A stretch of 64,000 nt of DNA from Acidovorax sp. NB1 (GCF_005405905.1 NZ_BJHU01000025.1:62001-126000); one strand, 5' to 3'. Shown: positions 8,964 to 17,987, numbered from the stretch's first letter. The notes: a model not told the origin generated them from the sequence alone. Numbers and translations: made by a program.

Positions 8964-9587
8964 ATGACCACACTCACGCTGTACTACACCCCCGGCACCT
9001 GTGCGCAGGCCGTGCGCATCGCTTTGGAAGAAGCGGGCGCCGCCTACAACCTGGAGCGCGTGGACTTTGCCGCAGGCCAGCAGCGCACACCCAAATACCT
9101 GGCCGTCAACCCCAAGGGCCGCGTACCCGCACTGGCCACGCCGCAGGGCACGCTGACCGAAACCCCCGCGCTGCTGGCCTTTGTGGCGCAGAGTTTTCCC
9201 GCAGCCCGCCTGGCCCCCGCCGACGCGCACGGTTTTGCGCGCCTGCAGGAGTTCCACAGCTACCTCGCGTCCACCGTGCACATCGCCCACGCCCACCGCC
9301 CCCGCGCCAGCCGCTGGGCCGATGAGCCCGAGGCCCAAGCGGCCATGCAGCGCAAGGTGCCGCAAAACATGACGGAGTGTTTCAACCTCATCGAAAGCCA
9401 CTACCTGCCGAACGCGGACCAGGGCCCGTGGGTGATGGGCGAGCAATACACGGTGGCCGACGGCTACCTGTTCACCATCGGCACCTGGCTGCACAGCGAT
9501 GGTGTGGACATTGCCCAGTTCCCCAAGGTGTTTGCGCACACGCAGCGCATGCTGCAGCGCCCGGCCGTGCAGCGCGCACTGGCCTGA
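8964..9587 (+). CDS. Glutathione S-transferase
   Basis: This 207-residue GST has an N-terminal thioredoxin-like domain (LYYTPGTCAQAVRIALEEAG, with the catalytic Ser/Cys region in PGTCAQ) and a helical C-terminal domain ending in AQFPKVFAHTQRML. The conserved NPKGRVPALATPQG loop with its cis-proline binds glutathione, and the TETPALLAF segment follows. It resembles the beta-class GSTs common in proteobacteria, which detoxify electrophiles in the cytoplasm. The ATG directly follows a dispersed repeat and I see no Shine-Dalgarno, so initiation may use the repeat sequence as its leader. Confidence 0.9.
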   Translation: MTTLTLYYTPGTCAQAVRIALEEAGAAYNLERVDFAAGQQRTPKYLAVNPKGRVPALATPQGTLTETPALLAFVAQSFPAARLAPADAHGFARLQEFHSYLASTVHIAHAHRPRASRWADEPEAQAAMQRKVPQNMTECFNLIESHYLPNADQGPWVMGEQYTVADGYLFTIGTWLHSDGVDIAQFPKVFAHTQRMLQRPAVQRALA

Positions 9588-9611
9588 TACGCCACCTGCG
9601 GACGCAAAAAA

Positions 9612-9648
9612 GCCCCGGTGCTTCTGACGCGAAGCACCGGGGCTTTTT
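9612..9648. terminator. Rho-independent terminator (bidirectional)
   Basis: A perfect 13-bp stem (9612-9624 with 9631-9643) has a six-base loop, flanked by six A before it and five T after it. It can end the glutathione transferase transcript on the plus strand and the converging ABC binding-protein transcript on the minus strand. Confidence 0.95.
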
Positions 9649-9662
9649 GCTGGCAACCGGGA

Positions 9663-11243
9663 TCAATTCACCTTCAAATACCGCCAATCAATCCGGTTGT
9701 CCGCGCGGTGAATGATCTCCACCTTCTTGGTACCCGCCCACGGGATCACCTGGTTGTACAGCGGGATGTGCGACACCAGCTCATGCTCCTTGATCAGCGC
9801 CTGCTCGATCAGGCCGTTGCGCGTTGCAGTGTCCGTTTCCTTCTTCACACGTTCGATCAGCGCGTCCATCTGCGGGTCAGAGAAGCGGCCCAGGTTGAAG
9901 TTGCCGTCCCCGCCCGCACCGGGCGAGCGCACCAGCGACTGCAGGCTGTAGAACGCGTCGAACGTGGGCACGCCCCAGCCCAGCAGGTAGATGCTGGCCT
10001 CGTTGCGCTGGATCATCGGGAAGTAGGTGGCAAACGGCAGCGAGCGCAGCTTGGGCTTCACCCCGATCTTGGCCCAGTGCGAGGTGATGGCCTGGCACAG
10101 TTGCTCGTCGTTGATGTAGCGGCCCGCGCTGCAGGCAAAGTCCACCTCAAACCCGTTGGGGTAGCCCGCATCGGCCAGCAGCTTCTGCGCGGCCTTGGGG
10201 TCGTAGGGGTAGCGCACATCGGCCTTCTTGGTCCAACCGTTGACCTGGTTGGCGATCAGCGTGCCCGTGGGCTGGGCCAGGCCGCGCAGCACCACGCGCT
10301 GGATGGACTGGATGTCGATGGCCTGGTACAGCGCCTTGCGTACGCGCAGGTCCTTGAGCGGGTTCTTGCCCTTCACGTCCGAGCCGGACAGCTCGTCGCG
10401 GAACTGGTCCAGGCCCAGGAAGATGGTGCGGTACTCCGGCCCTTCCAGCACCTGCAGGTTGGGCGTCTGCTTGATGCGCGCCAGGTCTTGCAGGCTGGGG
10501 TCGATCACAAAGTCCACCTCACCCGACAGCAGTGCCGCCGTGCGCGTGGCATCGGCCTTGATGGGGGTGTAAATGATCTCGGTCAGGTTGGTGGGGTACT
10601 TGCCCTTGCCCCACCAGTGGGGGTTGGGCTCCAGCACCACGCGCTGGTCGGGCGTCCACTGCTTGAGCTGGTAGGGGCCGGTTCCCAGCGCGTTGCGGTG
10701 GGCAAAGTTCTCGTCCTTGGTCTTGATGTCCTTGGGCTCGACCGACTTGTTCTTTTCGGCCCAGACCTTACTCATGATGCGCAGCTCGGTCAGCTGGTTC
10801 ACCAGCACCGGATTGGGCAGGTCGGAGTGGATGTCGATGGTGTAGGCATCGACCTTTTCCACGCGGTCAATGCCCTGCGTGTAGACGGCGAAGTTGGAGC
10901 TTTTGGCCTTGGCGCGCTCCAGCGAGAACTTGGCGTCGTCGGCCGTGAACTCGCTGCCGTCGCTGAACTTCACACCCTTGCGCAGCGTCAGGCGCAGCTG
11001 CGTGGGCTTGATCAGCTTCCACTCGGTGGCGAGCGACGGCTCGGGTTTGAAGGTTTTGCTGTTGTATTCCACCAGCGTGTCGTACACCGCGCCGTGCATG
11101 GTGTTGTTCACGCCCACGTTCTGGGTGTGGATGTCCCAGGTGGAGATGTCCACCGAGCGGGACCAGCGGAAGGTCTTGGCCTGAGAAGCCAGGGGCAGTG
11201 CCGCAACAACGGCGGCGGCCAGGAGAAGGTGTTTGAAGCGCAT
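9663..11243 (-). CDS. Peptide-type ABC transporter substrate-binding protein
   Basis: This 526-residue protein belongs to solute-binding family 5 (DppA/OppA type). It starts with a Sec signal peptide (MRFKHLLLAAAVVAALPLASQA) and so is periplasmic. The mature part has WSRSVDISTWDIHTQN, the EYNSKTFKPEPSLATEWKL domain signature, and a hinge region DLRVRKALYQAIDIQ. These proteins deliver di- or oligopeptides, or other ligands, to an ABC importer. No permease or ATPase genes adjoin it, so it is an orphan here. A plausible start upstream exists, but the ATG at 11243 gives the clean signal peptide. No good Shine-Dalgarno is seen. Confidence 0.9.
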   Translation of the reverse strand: MRFKHLLLAAAVVAALPLASQAKTFRWSRSVDISTWDIHTQNVGVNNTMHGAVYDTLVEYNSKTFKPEPSLATEWKLIKPTQLRLTLRKGVKFSDGSEFTADDAKFSLERAKAKSSNFAVYTQGIDRVEKVDAYTIDIHSDLPNPVLVNQLTELRIMSKVWAEKNKSVEPKDIKTKDENFAHRNALGTGPYQLKQWTPDQRVVLEPNPHWWGKGKYPTNLTEIIYTPIKADATRTAALLSGEVDFVIDPSLQDLARIKQTPNLQVLEGPEYRTIFLGLDQFRDELSGSDVKGKNPLKDLRVRKALYQAIDIQSIQRVVLRGLAQPTGTLIANQVNGWTKKADVRYPYDPKAAQKLLADAGYPNGFEVDFACSAGRYINDEQLCQAITSHWAKIGVKPKLRSLPFATYFPMIQRNEASIYLLGWGVPTFDAFYSLQSLVRSPGAGGDGNFNLGRFSDPQMDALIERVKKETDTATRNGLIEQALIKEHELVSHIPLYNQVIPWAGTKKVEIIHRADNRIDWRYLKVN

Positions 11244-11331
11244 GGGCGGGAGGGTAGGCAAAAACGCCAAAAAATGCTGAATGGCCGCACTATCCCCCAA
11301 GCAGCGCTGCATGGGAACGAACTTATTGTTC

Positions 11332-11940
11332 TTAGCTTAGAGCCATCATCCCCGCCAGCACCAGCATGGTGGTCGCCGTCACCCCGTCCAGCACGCGCCA
11401 CGCCGCCGGGGTGGCAAACAGCGGCGCCAGCCAGCGGGCGCCCAGGCCGATCAGCAAGAACCACAGCGCGCTGGCCAGCGAGCCGCCCGCCGCAAACAGC
11501 GCGCGGCCCCAGGCCGGGTAGGGCGTGGCCATGGTGCCCAGCAGCACCACGGTGTCCAGGTACACATGCGGGTTCAGCCAGGTGAGGGCCACCACCGTGG
11601 CCAGCGTGGTGCGCAGGCTGGTGCCCGGGCCACTGGTAGCGACCAGCAACTGGCCAGGGCGCAAGGCGCGCGCGGCGGTCTGCGCGGCGTAGACCAGCAA
11701 AAACAAGGCGCCCGCCCAGCGCATGAACTGCGCCCATTCAGGCCGGGCCAGCAGCACGCCACCCATGCCCCACACGCCCACCTGCAGCAGCACCGCGTCC
11801 GACAGCGCACACACCAGCACCACGGGCATCACATGCTCGCGCCGCAGGCCCTGGCGCAGCACAAACGCGTTTTGTGCGCCAATGGCCATGATGAGCATGG
11901 CGGTGGAAGTGAAACCGTGGACGAAGGCAGTGGAGACCAT
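11332..11940 (-). CDS. argO: LysE/ArgO family basic amino-acid exporter
   Basis: The 202-residue membrane protein has about six hydrophobic segments and the LysE/ArgO N-terminus (FVHGFTSTAMLIMAIGAQNAFVLRQGL). It exports arginine, and in some members lysine, from the cytoplasm. It lies back to back with an ArgP-type LysR regulator, 77 bases away, which is the classic arrangement: ArgP with arginine activates argO and lysine blocks it. The segment NPHVYLDTVVLLGT is family-typical. The ATG at 11940 was chosen; a GTG two codons upstream is in frame. Confidence 0.9.
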   Translation of the reverse strand: MVSTAFVHGFTSTAMLIMAIGAQNAFVLRQGLRREHVMPVVLVCALSDAVLLQVGVWGMGGVLLARPEWAQFMRWAGALFLLVYAAQTAARALRPGQLLVATSGPGTSLRTTLATVVALTWLNPHVYLDTVVLLGTMATPYPAWGRALFAAGGSLASALWFLLIGLGARWLAPLFATPAAWRVLDGVTATTMLVLAGMMALS

Positions 11941-12017
11941 GGGCACGGATTCTGGTCAAGTCAAGGCGTTGATGCCAGCTATACTTTTTAACGATCCGTC
12001 AGAATGGCTAACCCCAC

Positions 12018-12905
12018 ATGCAACTTGACTCCGCCCAGCTCAACGCCTTTGCCACGGTGATCGACGAGGGCAGCTTTGAGCGCGCGGCGGCCGTGCTGCA
12101 TGTCACGCGCTCGGCGGTGTCGCAGCGCATCAAGCTGCTGGAAGAGCGCGTGGGCCAGGTGCTGGTGCGCCGCGCCACGCCCTGCACGCCCACCGAGGCC
12201 GGGCAGGCGCTGTACCGCCATGCGCGCGAGGTGGCGCTGAGCGAGGCCGACGCCCTGGCCACCATTGGCGGCGGGCAGCACAGCAGCACGCGGCTGGCGA
12301 TTGGGGTGAACGCCGACTCGCTGGCTACCTGGTTCCCCCACGCCATGGCGCAGGCGGCCGAGGGGCAGGCCATCACCTTCGACATCCATGTGGAAGACCA
12401 GGACCACTCGGCCAACCTGCTGCGCGAAGGCCGCGTGATGGGCGCCGTGACGGCCGACCCGCAGCCCGTGCAGGGCTGCCAGGTGCTGCCCCTGGGCACG
12501 CTGCGCTACCGCGCGCTGGCCAGTCCGGCCTTCATGCAGCGCCACTTTGCGCAGGGGGTGAACGCCACCACGCTGGCGCAGGCACCCATGCTGGTGTTCA
12601 ACCGCAAGGATGCGCTGCAGGCGCGTTTTGTAGGCCGCATCACACGCCGCCAACTTGCGCCACCCGTGCACTGGCTGCCCGAGGCGCATGCGTTCGTCAA
12701 AGCCACCCGCGCCAGCCTGGGCTGGGGTATGACGCCCGACCCGCTGGTGGAGGACGACCTGAAGAGCGGCGCCCTGGTCGAGCTGATTGCGAACAAGCCT
12801 GTGGATGTGCCGCTGTACTGGCAGTGCTGGCGCCTGAACGTGCAGGCGCTGCAGCACATGACGCAGGCGGTGCAGAAGGCAGCGGCGCTGACACTGCTGC
12901 ATTGA
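12018..12905 (+). CDS. argP: LysR-type regulator ArgP (IciA)
   Basis: This 295-residue LysR-family activator has an N-terminal winged helix (LNAFATVIDEGSFERAAAVL, then VTRSAVSQRIKLLEERVGQ) and a type 2 periplasmic-binding-like effector domain. The recognition helix and the divergent argO gene identify it as ArgP, which senses intracellular arginine and lysine. The shared intergenic region (11941-12017) must contain its operator and both promoters. It converges on the siderophore reductase gene with a 33-base gap. Confidence 0.9.
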   Translation: MQLDSAQLNAFATVIDEGSFERAAAVLHVTRSAVSQRIKLLEERVGQVLVRRATPCTPTEAGQALYRHAREVALSEADALATIGGGQHSSTRLAIGVNADSLATWFPHAMAQAAEGQAITFDIHVEDQDHSANLLREGRVMGAVTADPQPVQGCQVLPLGTLRYRALASPAFMQRHFAQGVNATTLAQAPMLVFNRKDALQARFVGRITRRQLAPPVHWLPEAHAFVKATRASLGWGMTPDPLVEDDLKSGALVELIANKPVDVPLYWQCWRLNVQALQHMTQAVQKAAALTLLH

Positions 12906-12938
12906 GAGGAAGGTCGAGAGTGACGTAGCAAGCGCCGA

Positions 12939-13748
12939 CTACGCGGCATTCGTCAGGTCTTCGTGGTGGTCCGCCGCCCCGCGCTTCCAGTAGGCGGAGA
13001 TGCGCATGCGTTTCGGGTCCACGCCCGGCTTGGCCAGCATGGCACGGCGCACAGCGGCCATGTCGCTGTGTTCGCCCGCAGCCCAGACAAAGCCCGCACC
13101 GGGCGGCAACGCCAACGCCTCCACAGCAGCAGGCAGCGCGCTCACCCACTGCAGATCCACCTGCGCCGCGCTCGCCAGCGTGCGCTGGTCGGCCGGGTTG
13201 CTCAGATGGATACGCACGGTGGCCACTGCGCTGGCGGGCAGCTCGGCCAGGCGGCGGGCGATGGCGGGCAGCGCGGTTTCGTCGCCCAGCAGCCAGTGCC
13301 AATCGAAGCCCGTGGGCACAACCATGCTGCCGCGCGGCCCGGCGATGCCCACCCACTGGCCCACGGTGGCGCTGGCGGCCCAGTCGGTGGCGGGGCCGGC
13401 GTCGTGCAGGGCCACTTCGATGTCCAGCTCGCCCGCTGCGGCGTCAAAGCGCGCGGGGGTGTAGTCGCGCAGCACGGGGCGCGGGCCGTCGAACACGGGG
13501 CGGCCGTCCTGCAGCGTGGGCAAGGTGGGACGGTCTTGCCCGGGCGAGGGAAGGATGAGCTTGAGATGGTCGTCGAACCCGGCGCTCACAAACCCTGCCA
13601 GCTCGGGGCCGGCCAGGGTCAGCCGCACAAAGCCGGGGCTGACCTGGGTGCGGCGCACCACCTGGAGGTGGCGGCCCTGCAAAGGGTGGCGAATGCGCTC
13701 GATGGTGAGGAAGGGGGCCGTGGCGGCCAGGGGCAGAGGTGCGTTCAT
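12939..13748 (-). CDS. Siderophore-interacting protein (ferric-chelate reductase, ViuB-type)
   Basis: This 269-residue flavoprotein has the FAD-binding beta barrel (RRTQVSPGFVRLTLAG, with the FAD motif RDYTPARFD) and a C-terminal NAD(P)H domain (WLLGDETALPAIARRL, then FVWAAGEHSDMAAVRRAM). Members reduce ferric siderophores in the cytoplasm to release iron. The start MNAPLPLA at 13748 is preferred over a TTG at 13772. It is divergent from a MarR regulator, and two palindromes with GTTGA half-sites lie between them. No siderophore transporter is in view. Confidence 0.9.
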   Translation of the reverse strand: MNAPLPLAATAPFLTIERIRHPLQGRHLQVVRRTQVSPGFVRLTLAGPELAGFVSAGFDDHLKLILPSPGQDRPTLPTLQDGRPVFDGPRPVLRDYTPARFDAAAGELDIEVALHDAGPATDWAASATVGQWVGIAGPRGSMVVPTGFDWHWLLGDETALPAIARRLAELPASAVATVRIHLSNPADQRTLASAAQVDLQWVSALPAAVEALALPPGAGFVWAAGEHSDMAAVRRAMLAKPGVDPKRMRISAYWKRGAADHHEDLTNAA

Positions 13749-13758
13749 GGCGTAAAAT

Positions 13759-13773
13759 GTTGATTTAGTCAAT
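13759..13773. promoter_or_regulatory. Probable MarR operator, proximal to the reductase gene
   Basis: GTTGATTTAGTCAAT is an imperfect inverted repeat with TTGA/TCAA arms. It lies 11 bases upstream of the reductase ATG and matches the stronger palindrome at 13792-13806. Confidence 0.65.
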
Positions 13774-13791
13774 CAAATCATCCGCCATTCA

Positions 13792-13806
13792 GTTGACTTT
13801 GTCAAC
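13792..13806. promoter_or_regulatory. Probable MarR operator, perfect palindrome
   Basis: GTTGAC-TTT-GTCAAC is a perfect 6+6 inverted repeat placed 14 bases before the MarR ATG. Its centre is 33 bases from that of the site at 13759-13773, close to three helical turns. Autorepression plus control of the reductase is the natural reading. Confidence 0.7.
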
Positions 13807-13819
13807 CGATAGCCACGCC

Positions 13820-14311
13820 ATGCCCTCACGCGCCCGCCCCGATGTGTTTGAAGCCCTGCACGACCTGATGCATGCCTACCGGGCGCGCATGGTGCGCGCC
13901 ATGACCTCCGTGCACCCGGACCTGACCTTCAACGAGGTGCGCGCGCTGAACTTCATTGGCCGCCACCCCGGCGCCACGCAGAAAGAGCTGGTGCGCCACA
14001 GCGGCGCCGACAAGGCCCAGGTGGCGCGCATGCTGGGCCTTCTGCAGGACAAGGGCTGGCTGGAGCGCCAGCCCCACGCCGAAGACCGGCGCAGCCTGTG
14101 CCTCACGCTCAGCGCCGAGGGCCAGGCGCTGTACCAGGCGCTGCAGGCCGCGCGGCAGACCCTGTCGGCCCAGGTGCTGGCGGGCTGCGACGACGACACT
14201 CAGGCGCAGTTCCTCGCCCTGCTGGCGCGGGTGCGGTCCAACCTGGATGCACTGCCCCCCCTGGAGACTGGCGAGGACTGCAGCCACGGCAAGGGCCGGT
14301 CCTCCCGATAG
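13820..14311 (+). CDS. MarR family transcriptional regulator
   Basis: This 163-residue regulator has a winged helix typical of MarR: LTFNEVRALNFIGRHPGATQKELVRHSGADKAQVARML, then the wing LERQPHAEDRRSLCLTLSAEGQ, within flanking dimerisation helices. It is transcribed away from the siderophore-interacting reductase, and the 71-base gap holds two matching palindromes. I infer that it represses both genes. The ligand is unknown; iron-chelate or oxidant sensing are possibilities from context only. The ATG at 13820 avoids starting inside the operator, where a TTG is also in frame. Confidence 0.85.
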   Translation: MPSRARPDVFEALHDLMHAYRARMVRAMTSVHPDLTFNEVRALNFIGRHPGATQKELVRHSGADKAQVARMLGLLQDKGWLERQPHAEDRRSLCLTLSAEGQALYQALQAARQTLSAQVLAGCDDDTQAQFLALLARVRSNLDALPPLETGEDCSHGKGRSSR

Positions 14312-14338
14312 GAGCCCCTCGGAGGCGCTCCCGACGCT

Positions 14339-14404
14339 TTTCAAGGGTTTTTTGCCCCAAGCGCTAGTGCAATATGCCCTAACAGCTATCAAATAAAGAG
14401 CAAA
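14339..14404 (-). repeat. AT-rich dispersed intergenic repeat, copy 3
   Basis: On the minus strand it runs ATTTGCTCTTTATTTGATAGC, then TGCACTAGCGC and GGGGCAAAAAACCCTTGAA. It touches the stop codon of the following minus-strand membrane-protein gene (14405). Confidence 0.7.
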
Positions 14405-15271
14405 TCAGCGCCCTTGGATCACCCGCAACGCCTCGGGCAGCGACTGCACATGGGGCAGGAAGTGGTCGATGGTGGCGCCCAGCAGCACGGCGCAGACCAG
14501 CGCGCCCAGCAGCGGCTTCCAGGTCAGCCGCACGGCGGCGCTGAGCCAGCCCTCGCGCTCCACCCCCACGGCGGCGCGGGCCGTGGCCACCGAGAAGGCA
14601 ATCTCCACCGCCACCGTGAGCAGCACATCCCAGCCAAAGAACAGCATGGCGAGCGAGCCCGCGCCCAGGATCAGCGCCGCGCCAATGAGAAAGATGGCCA
14701 CCACGGGCACGACCACCACGGCGCCCTCGTCGGCGCTGCCCAGCGCATCGGCCGCGCCCCCGGCAATATCGCCCAGCACGCTGGAGTCGCTGCCGGAGCC
14801 CCCGCTGGACAGGCCCTGCGTCCACCCGCCCCCAAAGTCCCCCGATGCGCCACCGCCACCAAAGTCGCCCCCGCCCGTGCGCGGCATGGGCACCTGGCCG
14901 CCCCCGGAGGGGCCATTGCCGCTGGGCCAGGAGATGTCGGGCACATCCAGACTGCCATCGCCCGATGGCCCGTCCCGCCGCACCAGCCGCGCCGCCCAGG
15001 CGCGTAGCACCAGCAGATAGCCGATGTAGCCCACCGACAGCGTGATCAAGTACCGCAGCGCCAGCGAATCCACGCCCAGCACCATCTGCAGGTGCGAGGT
15101 GGCCCACATCAGCAGCAGCGTGCAGCTGCCGATCAGCAACCCGTGCCAGCGCAGGCTGTAGCGCTGTTGCAGAGTGCGCGCCACCGCGCCGTGGTGCGGC
15201 ATGCGCACCGAGCGCCAGGTGGAACTGCTTTTTTTCTTGGAACCGGAGGGGTTGCTGCGGGGTGTGGCCAT
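14405..15271 (-). CDS. Membrane protein with a glycine-rich cytoplasmic or periplasmic loop
   Basis: This 288-residue protein of unknown function has two hydrophobic helices near residues 40-90, then a long Gly/Ser/Pro-rich stretch around residues 105-175 (runs such as GGGDFGGGGASGDFGGG). A second hydrophobic block follows (VVVVPVVAIFLIGAALILGAG and AMLFFGWDVLLTVAVEIAF), ending in an amphipathic tail. I do not recognise a characterised family; Gly-rich tails of this sort occur in TPM/YgcG-like membrane proteins, but the domain itself is not evident. The start MATPRSN at 15271 is preceded by GGAG. It stands alone between a MarR gene and alr. Confidence 0.65.
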   Translation of the reverse strand: MATPRSNPSGSKKKSSSTWRSVRMPHHGAVARTLQQRYSLRWHGLLIGSCTLLLMWATSHLQMVLGVDSLALRYLITLSVGYIGYLLVLRAWAARLVRRDGPSGDGSLDVPDISWPSGNGPSGGGQVPMPRTGGGDFGGGGASGDFGGGWTQGLSSGGSGSDSSVLGDIAGGAADALGSADEGAVVVVPVVAIFLIGAALILGAGSLAMLFFGWDVLLTVAVEIAFSVATARAAVGVEREGWLSAAVRLTWKPLLGALVCAVLLGATIDHFLPHVQSLPEALRVIQGR

Positions 15272-15405
15272 GGAAGGAGCGCGCTGCGCGCGGTGGCAAA
15301 CAGACGGCGCCATTTCACACCAGTTTGCGGCCACCCCGCGCGCGGCCTATGCCCACTGCGTGAACTGTTACGCGAACCGCAGGGTAGAGACAGAGAGAGC
15401 GGATG

Positions 15406-16521
15406 TCAGGCCCCGCCGTCCACCGCCACCGGAACGCGCTGCGCCAGGGCACACATCAGCTCATAGCCCACGGTGCCAGCCGCCTGCGCCACCTCGTCAA
15501 TGGACAGCACCGTGCCATTGCTGGCCCGCCCCCAGAGCGTAACCTCGCTGCCAAAGCCTGCTTCCACGCCCGCTTGCTGCAAGGGCGTGAGGTCCACGGT
15601 CACCATGTCCATGCTCACCCGCCCCACCAGGCGCGTGCGCACGCCGTTCACCAGCACCGGCGTGCCGGTGTCGCAGTGGCGCGGGTAGCCGTCGGCGTAG
15701 CCACAGGCGGCGATACCGATGGTGAGCGGGCCGTCAGCCGTGAAGCGCGAGCCATAGCCCACGGTGTCGCCCGCCTGCAGCTGCTGCGTGGCGATGAGGC
15801 GGGTGGACAGCGTCATGGTGGGCTGGAGCCCCCAGTGGCTGGCGTTGTGCTCGGGGAAGTCGGGGGCGCTGCCGTACACCACGATGCCAGCGCGCACCCA
15901 GTCGGCACGCACGCCCGCGTCCTGCGCGTGGCGCAGCGTCGCGGCACTGTTGCTCAGGCTGCGCTCGCCGGGCAGGTCCTGCGCGGCGGCGTTGAAGGCC
16001 GCCATCTGGTGCGCAATGCCGCGCGGGCCGTCGGCGTCGCTGAAGTGGGTCATGAACGAAATCTCGTCCACCTGCGGCAGCGCGTTGAGCCGGGCCCAGG
16101 CCGTGCGGTAGCGCTCGGGCGTGAAGCCCAGGCGGTTCATGCCCGAATTCATCTTGAGGAACACCCGGTGCGGCACCTGCGTCTTGTGGGCGGCCAGCAT
16201 GTCGATCTGCTCGTCGCAGTGCACCGCATGCCACAGGCCCAGGCGCGAGCACAGCTCCAGGTCGCGCGGCTCGAACACGCCTTCGAGCAGCAGGATGGGC
16301 CCGCGCCAACCCAGGTGGCGCACGCGCTCGGCCTCGGCCAGGTCCAGCAGCGCAAAACCGTCGGCCCCACGCAGGCCCTCGAACACACGTTCGATGCCGT
16401 GCCCATAGGCGTTGGCCTTGACCACCGCCCACACCTTGGCGTCGGGCACCGACTGGCGCACGCGCGCGAGGTTGTTGTGCAAAGCGGCGGTGTGGATGGT
16501 GGCGGTGATGGGACGGGGCAT
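15406..16521 (-). CDS. alr: Alanine racemase
   Basis: The 371-residue enzyme is a fold-type III PLP racemase that makes D-alanine for peptidoglycan. The PLP lysine is K35 in [12 protein letters not shown], and the second catalytic base, a tyrosine, lies in the VGYGSRF motif of the C-terminal beta domain. [13 protein letters not shown] and [12 protein letters not shown] are also conserved. It is divergent from lplT, an arrangement common in betaproteobacteria. A constitutive single-gene unit is likely. Confidence 0.96.
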   Translation of the reverse strand: MPRPITATIHTAALHNNLARVRQSVPDAKVWAVVKANAYGHGIERVFEGLRGADGFALLDLAEAERVRHLGWRGPILLLEGVFEPRDLELCSRLGLWHAVHCDEQIDMLAAHKTQVPHRVFLKMNSGMNRLGFTPERYRTAWARLNALPQVDEISFMTHFSDADGPRGIAHQMAAFNAAAQDLPGERSLSNSAATLRHAQDAGVRADWVRAGIVVYGSAPDFPEHNASHWGLQPTMTLSTRLIATQQLQAGDTVGYGSRFTADGPLTIGIAACGYADGYPRHCDTGTPVLVNGVRTRLVGRVSMDMVTVDLTPLQQAGVEAGFGSEVTLWGRASNGTVLSIDEVAQAAGTVGYELMCALAQRVPVAVDGGA

Positions 16522-16641
16522 GGAAAGGACCAGTGGGGGCGAGGAAATCTACCGGGGAATACCTGCAGGATTCTGGCACTGCAGCCGTTTATCCGCGTGA
16601 TATAACCGCCTGTCTCCTGCTACGGTTACTCACAATTAACA

Positions 16642-16664
16642 GTGCATCAGCCCAACTGATGCAC
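16642..16664. promoter_or_regulatory. Perfect inverted repeat in the lplT leader
   Basis: GTGCATCAG-CCCAA-CTGATGCAC is a perfect 9-bp inverted repeat with a five-base loop, ending 14 bases before the lplT ATG. It could be a protein operator in the alr–lplT divergent region or an RNA hairpin that masks the ribosome-binding region. Confidence 0.5.
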
Positions 16665-16678
16665 CCACCAGCCATTCG

Positions 16679-17983
16679 ATGAAGCGCGGTTTTTACACCA
16701 TCATGTCGGCGCAGTTTTTCAGCTCGCTGGCCGACAACGCACTTTTCGTGGCCGCCGTGGAACTCCTGCGCTCAGAGGGCGCCCCGGAATGGCAGCGCGC
16801 CGCCCTGGTGCCCATGTTTGCGCTGTTCTATGTGGTGCTCGCGCCCTTTGTGGGCGCCTTTGCCGATGCTTTGCCCAAGGGCAAGGTGATGTTCGTGAGC
16901 AATGCCATCAAGGTGGTGGGCTGCCTGATGATGCTGTTCGGCTCGCACCCGCTCATCGCCTATGCGGTGGTCGGCCTGGGCGCTGCGGCCTACTCGCCCG
17001 CCAAGTACGGCATCCTTACTGAGCTGCTGCCCGCATCGCAGCTGGTCAAGGCCAACGGCTGGATCGAGGGGCTCACCATCGCATCGATCATTCTGGGCGT
17101 GCTGTTCGGCGGCCAGCTTGTGGGCCAGCACCTGTCGGGCATGCTGTTGGGTATCGACATTCCGTTCATCGACACCGGCGTGGACACGCCTGCCGAGTCG
17201 GCCATTGCCGCACTGATCGCGGTCTATGCAGTGGCCGCCTGGTTCAACACCCGCATCCCGCACACGGGCGTAGAAATGCGCCCAATGCGCGCCGACCCTT
17301 CGCGCAGCGTGTTCGCCAACACGCTGAGCCTGCTGCCCGACTTCTGGGCCTGCAACAGCCGCCTGTGGCGCGACAAGCTGGGCCAGATCTCGCTGTCCAC
17401 CACCACGCTGTTCTGGGGCGCGGGCGGCAACCTCAAGTTCATCGTGCTGGCCTGGGCCGCCGTGGCGCTGGGCTACAACACCACGCAGGCCTCGGCCCTC
17501 ACGGGCGTGGTGGCCATCGGCACCGCCGTGGGCGCCGTGGTGGCCTCGATGCGCATGCGCCTGGACATGGCCACCAAGGTCATCCCGCTGGGCATTGCCA
17601 TGGGCCTGCTGCTGATCCTGATGGTGTTCATCAACAACATCTGGGTGGCCATTCCCTTCCTCATCATTCTGGGCGGGCTGGGCGGCTACCTGGTCGTGCC
17701 CATGAACGCGCTGCTGCAGCACCGGGGCCACAACCTCATGGGCGCGGGCCGCTCGATCGCCGTGCAGAACTTCAACGAGCAGGCCTGCATCCTGGCGCTG
17801 GGCGCGTTCTACAGCCTTTCGCTCAAGTTCGGGCTCTCGGTGTTTGGCGCCATCACGGCCTTCGGGCTGGTGGTGGCGGGCGTGATGTGGCTCATCCGGC
17901 GCTGGCACCAGAACAACTGCATCACGCACCGTGAAGAGGTGGAGCATCTGCTGCACATTGCGCGGCACGATACGCATCACTGA
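16679..17983 (+). CDS. lplT: Lysophospholipid transporter LplT
   Basis: This 434-residue major-facilitator protein has about twelve membrane helices and the LplT N-terminus (FYTIMSAQFFSSLADNALFV). LplT flips lysophospholipids from the outer to the inner leaflet of the inner membrane for re-acylation. Conserved pieces include SPAKYGILTELLPASQLVKANGW and PMNALLQHRGHNLMGAGRSIAVQNFNEQ, given here in part. In enterobacteria it is next to the acyltransferase Aas; here it is divergent from alr and no acyltransferase is adjacent. A hairpin-forming repeat precedes the ATG. Confidence 0.92.
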   Translation: MKRGFYTIMSAQFFSSLADNALFVAAVELLRSEGAPEWQRAALVPMFALFYVVLAPFVGAFADALPKGKVMFVSNAIKVVGCLMMLFGSHPLIAYAVVGLGAAAYSPAKYGILTELLPASQLVKANGWIEGLTIASIILGVLFGGQLVGQHLSGMLLGIDIPFIDTGVDTPAESAIAALIAVYAVAAWFNTRIPHTGVEMRPMRADPSRSVFANTLSLLPDFWACNSRLWRDKLGQISLSTTTLFWGAGGNLKFIVLAWAAVALGYNTTQASALTGVVAIGTAVGAVVASMRMRLDMATKVIPLGIAMGLLLILMVFINNIWVAIPFLIILGGLGGYLVVPMNALLQHRGHNLMGAGRSIAVQNFNEQACILALGAFYSLSLKFGLSVFGAITAFGLVVAGVMWLIRRWHQNNCITHREEVEHLLHIARHDTHH

Positions 17984-17987
17984 GAAG

